64,000 nucleotides of DNA. Origin: Sphagnum compactum (lineage: Eukaryota > Bryophyta > Sphagnopsida > Sphagnales). Position 1 is the stretch's first letter; each line of letters starts with the position of its first letter. The notes below the pieces were generated by a model. That model saw nothing but the letters and a program-made list of their open reading frames with translations. It did not search any database and had not been told where the DNA came from. The stretch covers positions 14,122,302 through 14,186,301 of the forward strand of contig OZ234497.1 of NCBI GenBank assembly GCA_965153455.1. Reading direction: 5' to 3'. The position numbers were made by a program, and so were the translations under genes. Of this stretch, positions 19,441-30,304 are shown piece after piece.

Positions 19441-21723
19441 AATAAGAAAACACACAAAAAATTGCTAGAATTGAACTGAAAATGAGAGATTTTTTATTTC
19501 TTTCAAATGAAAAGTAGTCTTTCCAATTCAAATAGAGAATTGTGATCCTGCTGAGGGATTTCTACTTTTCATTTCACACCAACATTCATTCACAATGTAA
19601 ACAATTTTGAACACATTCAATAGCATTGCGATGTGCAAAATGAAAACGTTGGCTAGCTGCTCATAAATGTTCACCTTAAAAATCTAAACCTTGAAGTCTG
19701 AGGAGATCTATTCTTCAATAGTAGTACCAAGCTCCAACGTAATGAAGTGACAATGAAGCAACACACTTTGTATGAGGCAACAAGGAGGCATCGAAATTTC
19801 CTTGCAAACTTGAAACTATGGTGATGAGCAACCAAGTCTCAACAAACTAGATGGTGACACAAAACCTTAAATTGTATTCGACGAATGCGATGAACTAGCT
19901 ACCTTCTACGACAAGGAAGGGACAAGATGGCAATATCCTATGACATTGATGTGACATGCTAATGATATCCTACGATGATGATGGGAGAACATGGCGATGG
20001 CAATGGATAGTGAATTGAAATATCATGATGACACCATTCATTGCACGTAAAGCAACATGGCTCCAATGCCAGATGCCTTTAAGGTTTTTTGGTACTCATG
20101 ATTGTTTCCCCCTAGTTTTTACATATGCTTGTTGCTCTACAAAAGTTTATAGTGCTTTTTGGTGAATTTTCACTAGAAAAAAAAGGGCTAGACTATACAC
20201 AATAATCCTCCTATCCTATACTCCTTTCAAATATACAACTTATAATGCCATTGTGTTACATAACTCTACACTAGTTGGGGACACCAGTCATTTCTAAGGA
20301 AAGGTACTCTTTGTATATTTGATGAAAATTGAAAATATATTTTCATAATCCAATTGTAAGAACTTTATTTTTTAATCAAATTATAAATTAAATATTTATC
20401 CAGTAAGTTGCACTCTATAATTTTTTTCATGTCATTTGGAGAAAAATGGAAGTAACTTCCCTTCAAATTTGTCATGCCATTTCTCCTGTCCAAACTCCTC
20501 ATACATGTACAACCCATGATGTAAACTTAACGTCTGAGTGTAACACTTCAAGAATTTTTTGCGGCATTTCCAGCTTCAGATCTTACATGCACAGCTTAGA
20601 ATTCCCACATGTTCTGTAAATTGAAACCTTGTAAGCACTTCCTGTGTAAATTGGCACACAAACCACCCATGGGCAGCCCAGCTGTACTAGTCCTCATGGT
20701 GTATTTTTTCCCACCAGGCTTTGAATTTTGAGACTAGTTTTTAAACTAATTTTGCTGATCTGAGCTTGGCTTTGAAGTTGTATTTTAGCTAGGTATGCCT
20801 GCAATTTGTCTGCTAAACTTGCAGTTTGGCCTGGCCATTTGTACCAAAGAGGTGTGCAGGGGAGTGCACAGGGCTAATGATCCATGCTTCTCTGAAATGT
20901 ATATATACTCCTGGCCCCTGGGTAGTTTTTTATGCAATCCTGAGAGTGACAAGTTGTTGCTCATGAGCACCAAAATTTGTGACCTCATTGTAAAAATAGT
21001 AACTCAGATGCAGTCAAACTTGAGTGCTGTTCGATATTAATGGATTCTTAGAGTTTTGGGTTCGCAAATATTAATTAGATCAGTGAATAGTTAATCTTTC
21101 ACCAACGCTTGAGTTGATTTTCACCTTTCATGGATTTAGGATCCAACTTGATTAATTTTTATTACTTAGTACATTGTTTTAGTATTTATCTTTGCATTGT
21201 GTGTGTGTTTAGTGACCAACTAGTGTTTGCTCATGCATGCTAGATGAGACAGATAGTGTCTGCACTCTAGATCTGTTCACATGAGTCGATTTGGTTCAAT
21301 GATCATGAAGCACTTTGAAGTCTAGGAGAGAGAATGTATTAATAGGCTACTATTGTAGCCCTTTCATATACATAGTCTACACAACTTTGCACATGTTAAT
21401 TCTTTCATTTGTCAATAAACCAGAGTCAGCTAGTCCTGATCTAATTACATTTTGTTGTAGAATGACTATAGGATGGCTGACTTTGAGGATTCACACTCAT
21501 GACCATCTAGAGTTCATCTCAAGCATGCCTCCGATGCCTGCACTTTGTCCAGCAATCACACTTTGAAGTAGAACTAAAGGAGCCTGTAGAATTTGATAAC
21601 AAGTCCGATGCTCCAGGATCAGCTGATATCCAGTGAAAGAGATTTAATGTTGAATTCTACTTGAGGATTAGGAATTAGCGCCAGGCCAGGATTTGATCGC
21701 AAGCGGAACTGGACAATTGCGTG
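19441..21723. other. Intergenic sequence, nothing supported
   Basis: No coding similarity seen. Around 19900-20040 there is a weakly repetitive GATG-rich stretch. Near 20785-21040 open frames exist on both strands but have no recognisable domain. Confidence 0.5.
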
Positions 21724-23054
21724 CTATAATGTACTCCTCCTGTTATATGTGCTAGTTCTAGCTGCAGCAGCTGTGAATATTCTACGACTACTACTTCTGT
21801 TCCAAGAATGGAGTTGATTAGCTAAACCTAATTGGACAAAGAGAATAGCAAGTCTTGCTCCAGGACACTGTCGCCTTCCTGCTCCAAAGGGAAGGAGCAT
21901 GAAACTATCATTCTTGCAGCCTACAAGATCAAGTTTATTCTGATCATCTGGTCCTTGTTGTAAGAACCTGTCTGGGTGGAACTCGTTGGGTCGTTCCCAA
22001 ACTGAAGGATCTCGGTGAACTGCATAGATATTGATGAACACTTGAGTCTGGGGCACTTGAAGAATGTCGTATCCCAACAGCTGACTGCACTCTCCATCCT
22101 CGTCGACCTGCTGCAGCGATGCATCAGCAGAAGCTACTAATTCATGAGGCAAGGAAAATGGTGCAGGAGGGTGTAGACGGAAAAGCTCTGTCACAACTGC
22201 CTGCAAATAAGGCAGTTTGGGTATGTCAGATTCTTCCACCAGAAACCGATCCAAACCCACCACACATGCCAGCTCCGACTGCACACGAGCCATAGCTTCT
22301 GGGTGCTGTCTGATTGCCGTGGTTGCCCACTCTAGTCCCTTTGCAGGAGATGCAGCAGCACAGGAAAACTTCTGAAAAGTCTCAACTCTTGGGCTTGTCA
22401 CATCCTGCACACAATACACATTGAATTGGCAAATTTCAAGTCATGGTTTCTTCAAGGAGATTACATGAATTGATGTGGAGAAAATTACTCTGAGTAGGTA
22501 TAGTAGGGTGCTGGAGATCTACAAGCTGGATGCATGCTCACCAACATCAGCTGCAAATGCCTCCAGTATGCAGCGCGAGGACCCCACATTGCCTTGGGCA
22601 TATACGACGGTCTGGCGCCGAATTGAGCGTCATGGAGCTTGAAAAACTCTTGTGCAGCTGCAGCTGAAGAGATGAGAACCGCCGGCTGCTGAGAACTGAA
22701 GGAAGTGGAAACTGCAGCTGCTAAGCCCCAATTACTCAATCGAATCACTCCTCCCGCGTGATTCTGACCGATTCTGGTGAAGAATTCCTCTAGCGGCCGC
22801 TGCTTGACTATACACTGGAGAACGAAATGGTACACAACCTCCCACAGACTCGGGCATGGCGGTAGTCTTGCAGAATCTAGTTTCCAATTCAGATTCTGAA
22901 ATACAAGATTAGCAATCGACAACAGAACCGCGCCCCAAAAAAATTGAATGATCGAAGAAGATGAAGGAGATGACCCATTATGATGCTGCAACAACAAACG
23001 CTCTTCTAACAATGAATCACTCCACTTCCACACAGTCAAGTTCACAGCCTCCAT
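21724..23054 (-). pseudogene. A-type cytochrome P450, internally deleted (likely pseudogene)
   Basis: Two exons on the minus strand: 23054-22542 (start at the second Met, just upstream of the hydrophobic anchor) and 22404-21724. They are separated by a 137-bp intron (22405-22541, GTGAGC...GTGTGCAG, phase 0). Exon 1 has a membrane anchor (about residues 38-52), a proline hinge (RLPPCPSLW) and a C-helix WGPRAAYWRHLQ. Exon 2 has a partial I-helix end (GLEWATTAIRQHPEAMARVQSEL), ExxR (ELFRLHPPAP), FHPDRF and the heme loop FGAGRRQCPGARLA with the Cys ligand. The join skips about 110 residues, including the AGxDT oxygen-activation motif, and the C-terminus after LHSWN looks frame-shifted. Intact relatives are ER-bound monooxygenases of about 500 residues; this would be 397. 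The family within the A-type clan is undetermined. Confidence 0.8.
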
Positions 23055-23185
23055 CTTCTGCTTGTCTCCTAATTGCCTGCTAATTTCAAGCTCTGCCCAA
23101 GTTCTCAATTATCAAAAGATTGACAATCTCGGAATAATATCAAGCAATCCTTTTGTCAAGGTCAAAGCCCCGCTCCAAGCAGTTT

Positions 23186-23222
23186 CTCCCTCTCTCTCTC
23201 TCTCTTCACAACTCTCTCTCGC
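23186..23222. repeat. CT-rich microsatellite upstream of the P450
   Basis: A pyrimidine tract dominated by CTCTCT lies about 140 bp upstream of the P450 start. On the coding (minus) strand it is a GA tract, common in plant 5' UTRs and core promoters. Confidence 0.5.
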
Positions 23223-23352
23223 TCGAGCTCCACAACCAAAAAAAAATTGTTTGAAGAAAAAATCCTCCGCACAAAACTTCATACACAACACAAAAGTGTC
23301 TTTTTGTGAGTGCGTGTGCGAAGAGATGGTATTATACTAAGTCAGCGGGCTC

Positions 23353-23416
23353 GAGCTCGGCAGAAGCGGTGAGGAGGACGACCTGAGCTCGGCAGTAGCG
23401 GTGAGGAGGACGACCT
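23353..23416. repeat. 32-bp tandem duplication
   Basis: Two adjacent units starting GAGCTCGGCAG at 23353 and 23385 differ at one position. They are GC-rich against an AT-rich background, upstream of the P450. Confidence 0.85.
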
Positions 23417-23575
23417 GGGAGCACAGGAGACTAGAACTGCAGGGTTAGACTTGGACCCTCTCAGGTCAGCTTTTATTTCGCTTCACTTTTTTTCTCTTTT
23501 TCCCACGTTAATTTGATATTTAAGACTAGATACCCAGCTAGAGTGCGCAAGTTATGGTGACAAGGTACTCAAGGC

Positions 23576-23825
23576 CTGTGAATGTGAAGACTGTTCATGG
23601 TAACCAGACATACACTGGAGCCTGTTATCAGACATAAAACTTGCCTTGAATAGTGGAGATGTGTGGGGGTTGCGACTATTCATGGTAACCGGCATGGTGG
23701 AACTGGATATCAAACATAATCCTTGCCATGAATAGTGTCGACGCATGTAAGTGTCAAGACTATTCGTGGTAGCCAGCATGCTGAAACCGGTTATTGGATA
23801 CAATCATCCCTTGTGAGAATTGAGC
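23576..23825. repeat. ~85-bp tandem repeat, about three copies
   Basis: The anchor TTCATGGTAACC occurs at 23594 and 23679, and a variant TTCGTGGTAGCC at 23763, spacings 85 and 84. Units also share 'gaatagtg' and 'cattgat/atacaa' type segments. Confidence 0.8.
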
Positions 23826-24228
23826 AGTAAGGAATTTATGTTTGTAGTCATCTTCAAGATGTAGAAAAAGTGGTGAGCATCCCTAGGAAGATTTAGCTGA
23901 ATATGACTACATTTCAGATATGAATTACAATTTTTAATCATCCTTGTATATTGTATGCCATGGAATGAAAACGAAATATACAAATACCGGAATTTTCATA
24001 ATTTTTTCCTCGCTTTTGACAATTGAAAACCTCCAAAATCACTTCATTTTCAAAATATTAAATAGTAATCAAATTAGTGGTCAAGTGGGTTAGGTTCTTG
24101 TCAATTGCTGGTTATAAGGTTCCAATTTGAAAAAACATGAATTTTATTTGGAGATATGTGAACATTAGAGGAGAAAAGCTCAAAACCTCATTGTTTTGTG
24201 TTGCACCACCTACTCCTATGAATTCTGA

Positions 24229-24678
24229 CTAGTGTGAACCCGGTGCATAATGCACCCATCGGCGCCCATGCTGGCCCCCCCCGCCCGGTCCTTCTTCGCC
24301 CGTGCCCCCCCTCGCCCGGTCCTTCCTCGCCCGTGCCCCCCCACTCGCCCGTCCCCGCCCCCCCTCCCCGCCCGGTCCTTTCCCGCCTGTCCTGCCCCGC
24401 CCCTGCTGGCCCCCCCCCCCCACCCGTGCTGGCCCCCCCCCGCCCCACATGGACCAGTGATTATGATGGGCCAATCAGAAACACTGAGCAGCAGCAGCAG
24501 TTAGATCATATTTAATCCTTTGGGCAGAAAGGGAGGGTTTGAACGAATAACTACCACCTTCACCACCATCATTCAAAAAGGTCATTACGGTTCCGCCGTA
24601 ATGTTAAATCAGGTGCAGAACGTCTTGTGACACACAGACAGACGGACACACACCACTGTAGCTTTTATATATAAGATT
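24229..24678. mobile_element. Possible Helitron-like or foldback element with C-rich core
   Basis: The left side has CTAGTGTGAACC and the palindrome GGTGCATAATGCACC (24241-24255). A C-rich minisatellite of CGCCCGTGCC/CGCCCGGTCC units follows (about 24283-24446). Further on is a hairpin ATTACGG-ttccg-CCGTAAT (24586-24604) and an end with 'agacagacggacacac' and TTTTATATATAAGA. Ends of this style occur in non-autonomous plant Helitron-like elements, but a 3' CTRR next to a hairpin is not clear. The GC content differs sharply from its surroundings. Confidence 0.35.
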
Positions 24679-27600
24679 TTGGAAAATTGTTTGAGTATTA
24701 CAAATGGAGACAAATTCAAAGGACCTAACTTATTTGTGGCAGAGTACAACAAGTAAAATGGGTATTTTTTAATCCATGCCTTTCTCGTTTCCCTCTCTTC
24801 TTATTGCAAGAATCATATTTATCCTGGGTTTTTGGGTGCATATGTTTTGAAGCATCTTGCTTCCAAGAGAAGTCTACCTAAGGGAACTTTTGCAACAATC
24901 AGACACATGACAAGAACATTAATTCCAAAAAACAGTGGGAACTTTTATTATGAAACAAGTTTGTGATTCAACTTTTGCAATAATCATATATTTGCTCAAA
25001 ACACTGGACAATTCTATTATGAAAGTACAATGTACAATTTGAAAAATCATTGAGCCAATGTTTAAAATGGAGTCAACAACAAGCTTTTGAAAAAAGAATG
25101 TTCTAGATAGCGACACTTCCATCGACCAAGTTCATTGCCTTTGCATGCTTCCTAAAACTTGGCGCACAATACACAACCTTGAAAGAAGAAATGGTTTATC
25201 AAATGGATCAGACAACCTTCAATTGTACAATTAATTTGTCACACTCATTGTGCTACATGTGGTGGATCCCCAAAAACCAAAAATCCCCAAAGATTTTAGG
25301 AAGACCACAAAATCCTCAAATAATTCTCAAAACCATAAAATCTTTTTGACATGATTTTCCACAAATGCACCTTGAGTTGCCACTTTCTTTCTATAACACC
25401 CACCCACATTTCACATTTTCACATCTTGTTATTTTCCTAACTACATTCTGCACTAGTGTGACAAACCTCACATTCCTCAATCATTTCATCATTTCTAAAT
25501 CCCCACCTTTAGGTTAGTGTAACCAAAGCTGTCACCTTCAAATAATACCTACAAATTTATAAGAAACCCAAAGTTTAATGGTGTTATCATCCACCTCCAA
25601 AAGCCCAATTTTATCCATATTATTTTCATTTTCTTTCATCAAAGTTTCTTCCATCTCCATGAACTTTTCCAAAGACATTGTTCTCGCTCAAACACCATCA
25701 AGCCAATTTTGTAAGCCAATTTTCGGTCTCTAGCACTACACCAAAACACAAGTTATTAAACTACATATATGACTGCTGGTTCACTCCAGCCCAGTCCAAG
25801 TACTTGATAACTAGACTGAGAATCCAAACTGACCAACACTGATAAAGCCCCCAAAATTCTTAAATTTCTCCTAAATATTACAAATACTCCGGGCTTGCAC
25901 AAAATCAGGGCCACTAAATCCAAAATTTAACATTTCTTGGGACCAATAGTATGGTCACGATGAGGCCTCACTCAATAAGGTGAAGGCGCTTGTTCAACCT
26001 GGGCATGCAAGACCTAGGGTGTAGTGGGTTAATTGTTAAGTCAAGTAACTTAGTGACTCATGTGCGATGGTTGTTGTTGTTGACCATTACTTGACTTTGT
26101 CTCTAGTGCAATAACACAAGTACCTTGGCAGCTTTCACACAAATTATATTATTTGTAAAAAATGTTGAAAATCTCAGTGAATACTATTTTCAAAGAACCA
26201 AAATTTGTGAAGGAAAATAAAAAATGTTTGGAATCTAAGGAATATTCCTTTTCCAGATGGATATATGTTGAAGCTGGCCCACTATTACAGTATGAACTGA
26301 TCACACTCATGTTATTCTCACTTATAACCTGTTACTTTGTACCAGTGTGGTTTTTTCCATTAAAAGATTATGTCATTTTGTTGACCACATTAGTTGATAT
26401 AATCTTCCAGTGATACACTCATGATAGTGATCAAAATCTCTGTGGAACATGAAAGTTTGAAAATTTTGTTGAATCTGCCACCCCAGACCTTAATGTTGTG
26501 GAATAGTCTCACCCATGTCCATTGTGTTGGGTGCAAGCTTTTCACCTTACCCAACATAATGGGCAGGGGCTTGACCATTCCATAGTAGGTAGCCAAGTTT
26601 GGTTCCATCTTGTTGTGGAGAATGGCAGCTTGGGCTACATCAAAAACATGAAAGAAAAACCATTTTTTGCCACCGGTGGTACATAGTTGAATAATTCTGT
26701 TACTTGTCTTTTCGTAACAGAATTAGGGTTATAGGACGGAATTGAGCAGGATTCTGATGGATCTGGAACAACTAGAAGGATCTATTTTGGTCCTGGAGGG
26801 CCATGTTTTGCTTTTGCTCAAAGATATATTCAGCTCAGCCCATTTGACATCTGCAAATGCTATTGTACATCCTACCCATCAAGCATAGCTTCGAGTACAT
26901 GCTCACCCATCATTGGTCGGAACCATTTGGGGGTCTTGCTTGATGATAACCTAATAAGGATATAGCTCTATTCCTATAGGATATATAAGGACATATTAAG
27001 AAACCAGAGCTCTGTAGGAAATTCAGCAGGTTTCAATGTGCCATCCTGGGACAATTTGAAAGAGTAGGCAAACAATACTCTTTTTGCAAATTGTTTTTAG
27101 TTTGTAAGTGTGCTTTCGTAATTAAGGGCATTGCAATTTTAGGCCCTGCATATACCAGAAAAGCCTACCCCATAGGGGCAGCAAACACCTGCATTCTTGA
27201 GGTGATAATGCCCCTCCAAATCCACTAGCAGATTTCTGGGATGGCTTTTCAGTGTCTGGTAAAGTTTGTAAATTTGAGATGAATGGAACTGTTTGGCGCA
27301 ACATTGAGAAATTTGGGAACATCATTGGAGAACTTTGGAAACCTTCAATAAAATTTGTTGGATAACATCTGGATGGTTATGCACTTAAAACTTTCAACCA
27401 ATAATGTTGCAGTCAGTACAGTTAAAAACAATTTGTGATAAAATTTCGTCATTTTGTGAGAAATATTTTCAATAAAAAATGGTGTTTCAAATTCCCTGCT
27501 TTTTGAAAAAATTCGAAAAAACGAAAAATGTTCAAAATCACCATAAATCACCACAATTGCCTACACTATGAATGGGTGCTTAAAAATGTATACTTTCATA

Positions 27601-28469
27601 TATTAAAAATCATCAAATTTGGCTAAATATACTTATGGACTATCATCACCTGAGCAACATCACAAAATTGAAAAAAAGGAAAAAAAACACTGGGTTGGTA
27701 TATTGTAGAGCAAGATTGTCATGATTTAATGGGTGTTCATTAATAATAGTGCACCCAAGTGGCACGCATTTGGTAGTACTCAAACTTACAAGTGTTGAAC
27801 CTCTTACTTGGTGCCTGGGCAACAAAGATTCTGGGAGTTGGGAAGAGATTCACAATTCGGCAAAACTGAACTGCAGAAAATGAGACAAACTCTTCCTAAA
27901 AATGACTAAATTATGGGTCAAATTGCCATCAGCCATGGCCATCAATCTGGATAAGCATGTGAGAAGTTAGAGCTTAGAACTCCTCTGTGAGAAATCCTTT
28001 TGATTTCTTCCAAGGTGAAACAGGCACAATTCAATGAGCCCTGCAGCGTGCACTATATGCCTGACAGTTCATTATCAGATCAATCCTGAGGCACAGGCCC
28101 CAGGGTATAAGAGTCAAGTGTAACTTACCTTGATGGTGTTTGTTGGCCTCGCCTACCAAGGCAAGGATATTGTGTTTAGATTCATTATATAGTATAGTAG
28201 CTTCAGGGATTTTAGCCCCTAGGTAATAATAGGTCTATTTTTATATGAGGATTTTTGAAAGATGATATTTTGGCCTATGTTGAAACTTGAGATTAGTTAT
28301 AGAGTTATGATACCTTGAAGGATTTTGGTTTCTTTTAGAAGATTTTTCTGAAGATTATATTTTTGCATGGTAAAATATTTGAATTCTCATAATTCTTCTT
28401 TTGCCTTAAGATACTTTTTAATGTAAAAGGCAAAGCCACAATGTGACACACCCCTTGTTTTACATTGAT
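24679..28469. other. Intergenic sequence, no supported gene
   Basis: AT-rich, with no coding similarity. It contains one dispersed-repeat fragment shared with 47050-47240 (listed separately at 26354-26590). Confidence 0.5.
26354..26590. repeat. Dispersed repeat fragment shared with 47040-47240
   Basis: The segment 26465-26500 is the reverse complement of 47077-47110, with about 32 of 34 bases matching around GGTCTGGGGTGGCAGATTC. A direct match 'cataatg.gca.ggg' followed by 'ccattcca' is also shared (26551-26583 and 47047-47081). Both copies appear to be pieces of one uncharacterised foldback repeat. Confidence 0.55.
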
Positions 28470-28740
28470 GCTTGTACTTTCATCCCAAGAAAGTACAAGT
28501 CTGTGTAATGAATGATCAATAATTGCAACATTTGAACTTTCATCCTATTGTGTACTTTCATCCCATGGGCTATGTAGTGAACAACCAATACTTGCACTAC
28601 TCGAACCTTCATCCTGTTGTGTAATTTCATCCTAAGCCAATACAGGTCTCTTGTAGTGAACAGTCAAGGTACCAATACTTGCACCATTTGGACTTTCAAC
28701 CTAATTATACTTTCATCTTAAGACAGTACTAGTCTAGCCT
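28470..28740. repeat. Irregular 70-90-bp tandem repeats
   Basis: The phrase 'actttcatcc' or 'atttcatcc' and the phrase 'gtagtgaacaaccaatacttgcac' recur in three diverged units; a final partial unit ends near 28735. Confidence 0.7.
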
Positions 28741-29463
28741 GTGCCGTTGGCCCAGGTGTGAACACATTGAGGGCTCAACTGATTTTTCCTTCCAAACCCA
28801 ATTTTTGTGATTTGTTTGAATTTCCAGCAAAAAAATCCACTCAGAAAACAATATCTTCCACACCTTAGCTCTGAAAATTTGTGAAATAAATTCTATTGAA
28901 TTTTACTCACCAAGGGCTTTCCAAAAGCATCAAGAATGCCCCCAAATTCTAAAACACTTTTCCATTTCGATTTTATCTGGTTTTCATTGAGAAAATGGTT
29001 CAATAATCAATAGCTTCCACATCGTAGCTCCAAACAGTCTCAAACCAAGTCAGTGCACCCCACTCTTCAAGAGCATTCCAAAGATACCAAGAGTGTGGCA
29101 TGAAGTGTCGCAGTTTGGGAGATCTCAGGGTGACAAAAAAGACAAACTACCTTGCCTAATAGATAGACAAGTCTATGCACTAAACAAGACCTGGCCTCCT
29201 CCTTCACCCAACACACCATGTATACTCTGACACGGTGTTGTGTGTCTTCCAGCCTTTTGTTTCTTGGTGAACTGTGCAAAATTGCACCCAATTTTTTTTT
29301 TAAAGAAGAATATTCTTTCATAGATTCTTGAAGACTTCACCAAACTTTATCAAACACCAAAAAAGTCAGGTTTTGGAAAGTTTTGAAAATACCTTGATGT
29401 AGCAATGACCATTGCGAGGTTGGCTGTTAAAGAGAAACATTTTTGGTCACAACTTTCATTTGT

Positions 29464-29577
29464 AGAGTTGACATTGCATCCTTGCAATTCTTCAAAAGTT
29501 GTTGAGTTGACATTGCATCCTTGCAAATCTTCAAAAGTTGTTGAGTTGACATTGCATCCTTGCAAATCTTCAAAAGA
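29464..29577. repeat. 39-bp tandem repeat, three copies
   Basis: Units of GAGTTGACATTGCATCCTTG plus 'caaatcttcaaaagttgtt' are repeated almost identically. As 39 is a multiple of three, open frames run through on both strands, but they have no other coding signal. Confidence 0.9.
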
Positions 29578-29920
29578 AAAAGTGATAAGCGCTGGTGGGT
29601 CCCGACAACCAGCCCTTTATTTTTTCATTTAGTTAGTAGTGGCCACTGGTGATCATCCCAACAAGGATTTTAGCATTGATGGCAACAAGTTATTGAAATT
29701 TCTCAAAACCAATTAAAGAATATGGCAGAAAAACCTGCCTTAACACTAGGAACCTGTCTAAATCTGGCCAACTCTTTTCTGAGGTGTGATCACATTTGGC
29801 CAAAAATTTACGAATCTGTGAAAGTATATTCTCTCTTTTAACCAGTTAGCCAGAAGAAAAGAAACTGCCAAGAACAAACCAATTGTAATGTGGCGGTACC
29901 AATGGTTATCTCAAAAAGTA

Positions 29921-30304
29921 TGGGCAATTTTGTTTGCCTTGTAAAGTCACAACTGAAACCATTTTGAAATCAATTCTTTGTTTTGCAAGTAAATGACACC
30001 CACAATGCAGCTGAAACCTCCAGGAATCCAGCAACTTAGGGAGAGAGCCCATGCCAAAGCTCAAACAAGCAAACAGGACATATCTGTCCAGTAACCCATG
30101 TTGACAGCATTTGGCAATTTTGTGTGCCTTGTAAAGTCACAACTGAAACCATTTTGAAATCTACTCTTTGTTTTGCAGGTAATTGACACCCATAATGCAG
30201 CTGAAACCTCCAGGAATCCAGCAACTTAGGGAGAGAGCCCATGCCAGCCAAGCTCAAAACAAGCAAACAGGACATATCTGTCCAGTAACCCACTTTGACA
30301 GTAG
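29921..30304. repeat. 190-bp direct tandem duplication
   Basis: Unit 1 is about 29921-30110 and unit 2 about 30111-30304. GTAAAGTCACAACTGAAACC occurs at 29941 and 30131. Identity is high (roughly 90 percent or more), so the duplication is fairly young. Confidence 0.9.

Noticed and set aside
24188-24515. Gly- and Pro-rich open frames on both strands
   Set aside because: They are products of the C-rich minisatellite; all frames are open because stop codons are AT-rich.
29350-29632. Repeat proteins encoded by a 39-bp repeat on both strands
   Set aside because: Period divisible by three keeps frames open; no start context, homology or extension beyond the repeat.
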